DNA of 64,000 nucleotides from NCBI RefSeq assembly GCF_017349075.1, contig NZ_JAFMOF010000001.1:1612001-1676000 (forward strand), read 5' to 3'. Within the stretch, counting starts at the first letter, position 1, and every line of letters begins with the position of its first letter. The notes beneath the pieces are model-generated. The model saw only the letters and a list, made by a program, of their open reading frames with translations, had not been told where the DNA came from and did no database searches. This document shows, piece after piece, positions 63,071-64,000 of the stretch. Source of the DNA: Streptomyces triculaminicus. GTDB lineage: Bacteria; Actinomycetota; Actinomycetes; Streptomycetales; Streptomycetaceae. The translations under genes were made by a program, and so were the position numbers.

Positions 63071-63760
63071 TCAGCCCTCCGTTCCTTCGCTCGGCACCTT
63101 GCCGGTGTTGCCGACCTTGCCGAAGTCGGTGTGGGTGCGACCGGTCTCGCGGAAGGTGTTGTCCGACCAGTGGTAGGTCAGGACGTCCTCACCCGAGGCG
63201 CAGCAGACGGCGTCGCCCGGGCCGTAGACCTGCTTGGTGATCGTGAGATCACGCCGGTCGATGTCGGCGTAGACGGGCGCCTGCTCGGCCACGAACACAT
63301 TCTCGTACGTGTTGCCCTTGGCACGGTACACATAGGAACCGACGCCGACGGAATCGCCGCACGTCAGGACGTTCACCACGACGTCGGGGCGGGAGCCGCC
63401 GGTCAGCTGCCCGTAGATCACGTCGACGGGGTACTGGTCCTTCACGCACGGCTTGAGGTTCTTCTTGACCTGCTCGCCGACCTTGGGGTCGGACTTGATC
63501 AGCTTGACGGCGTCGACCTTGTCCTGGGGCGAGGCGGCCGACGCGGACGCCGAGGGCGTCCGGGGGGAGGCGGCCTTGGCCGCCGGCTGGGTCTGCGCGG
63601 GCCCCTCCTTGCGCACGCCCTCACTGCTCGTACCGCATCCGGCCAGCAGAAGACCGGCAGTGGCGGCCATCGCGGTGACCGCACCACCGGTGATCAGTGC
63701 CGGCGTGGCCCTGCGCCTCCTGCCGGGGCGGGAACCCGCCGACCCGTTCAGGCCGCGCAC
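63071..63760 (-). CDS. cseA: CseA-like lipoprotein
   Basis: A 229-residue lipoprotein: signal with lipobox LLLAGC (Cys42), Pro/Ala/Ser-rich linker (about 48-75), and a sensor-like globular part (IYGQLTGGSRPDVVVNVLTCGDSVGVGSYVYRAKGN, DRRDLTITKQVYGPGDAVCCASG) with several cysteines. In S. coelicolor CseA lies between sigE and cseB and dampens the system, which is the position here. GTG 63760 overlaps the end of sigE by 13 bases. Identity rests on position and the lipobox. Confidence 0.82.
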   Translation of the reverse strand: MRGLNGSAGSRPGRRRRATPALITGGAVTAMAATAGLLLAGCGTSSEGVRKEGPAQTQPAAKAASPRTPSASASAASPQDKVDAVKLIKSDPKVGEQVKKNLKPCVKDQYPVDVIYGQLTGGSRPDVVVNVLTCGDSVGVGSYVYRAKGNTYENVFVAEQAPVYADIDRRDLTITKQVYGPGDAVCCASGEDVLTYHWSDNTFRETGRTHTDFGKVGNTGKVPSEGTEG

Positions 63761-64000
63761 CGTTCGCGCCCCCGATCGGTGCGCTCCAGGGCGTGGAAGT
63801 CCAGGTCGCGGCTCTCCAGCTCCTGGCGGAGCCGGGCCAGCGCACGGTGCAGCGTGCTCTTGACCGTGCCGGTCGACATGCCGAGCGCCTCCGCGGTCTC
63901 CTCGGTGCTCATCTGCTCCCAATGTCGCAGGACGACGACGCTTCGCTGCTTCGGTGCCAGGACGCCGAGGATGTCCATCAGCAGGGCACGGTCGGCGTGC
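63748..64000 (-). CDS. sigE: ECF sigma factor SigE, C-terminal part (5' end beyond the window)
   Basis: Only the last 84 or so codons are present; the gene continues past the right edge. The visible part is region 4 of an ECF sigma factor: VLAPKQRSVVVLRHWEQMSTEETAEALGMSTGTVKSTLHRALARLRQEL, the helix-turn-helix that reads the -35 box. With cseA, cseB and cseC downstream this is the SigE envelope-stress operon. Its promoter is outside the window. Confidence 0.88.
   Translation of the reverse strand, partial: HADRALLMDILGVLAPKQRSVVVLRHWEQMSTEETAEALGMSTGTVKSTLHRALARLRQELESRDLDFHALERTDRGRERCAA

Overview
The window is GC-rich DNA with the codon bias, GTG starts and gene families of a Streptomyces chromosome (Lsr2, CseB/CseC, DUF397/DUF5753 regulators, Streptomyces-type NadC). 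From memory, the run ppa, dacB, tilS, hpt, ftsH, folE, folP, folB, folK, nuoD2, panC, nadB, nadC, coaX, lsr2, clpC, cseC, cseB, cseA, sigE follows the S. coelicolor core order around SCO3409 down to SCO3356. No rRNA, tRNA, CRISPR array, insertion sequence or prophage was recognised.

Layout. 1-13 kb is accessory and rich in regulators. It holds a DinB-like protein, two PadR regulators with a half-site operator, and a GbsR/MarR-like regulator facing a DUF4097 protein and an S9 peptidase. A WhiJ/AbaA-type cluster follows (DUF5753 regulator, DUF397 protein, divergent anti-sigma-like ATPase), then a Uma2 nuclease-fold protein, a quinone-type oxidoreductase, a GlxA regulator and a YbjQ protein. 13-16.4 kb carries a DedA membrane protein with a long glycine-rich tail and a ThrE exporter. 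16.4-31.2 kb is core: pyrophosphatase, PBP4-type carboxypeptidase, zinc metalloprotease, tilS-hpt-ftsH and the folate genes folE/folP/folB/folK, interrupted by an esterase and an MprF-like lysyltransferase. 31.2-35 kb is an OpuC-type ABC importer whose ATPase gene is divergent from its permease and binding-protein genes. 35-38.4 kb has a coiled-coil protein and an orphan NuoD beside a MidA-type methyltransferase. 38.5-42 kb holds a NarL-type two-component pair and an ArsR-like regulator.

42-47.4 kb is a tightly overlapping CoA/NAD cofactor operon (Rossmann dehydrogenase, panC, nadB, nadC, coaX). Here nadB reads into nadC without a stop codon. 47.5-54.6 kb has small secreted and regulatory proteins, BlaI, a GNAT enzyme, Lsr2, an SCO3374-like protein and ClpC. 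54.67-57.86 kb is the most distinctive locus: a Trypco2-like small protein translationally coupled to a trypsin-NACHT-leucine-rich-repeat protein. It resembles a bacterial NLR-type conflict system, but the spacing between Walker A and Walker B is unusually short. The right end has an M23 endopeptidase, a DrrAB-type exporter and the cell-envelope stress operon sigE-cseA-cseB-cseC, with sigE cut by the window edge.

Functionally the core part groups nucleotide, folate, CoA and NAD metabolism with proteolysis (FtsH, ClpC) and envelope maintenance. The intergenic regions hold several exact inverted repeats and strong hairpin terminators, each placed in the annotation. All calls come from reading the sequence; no database search was run.
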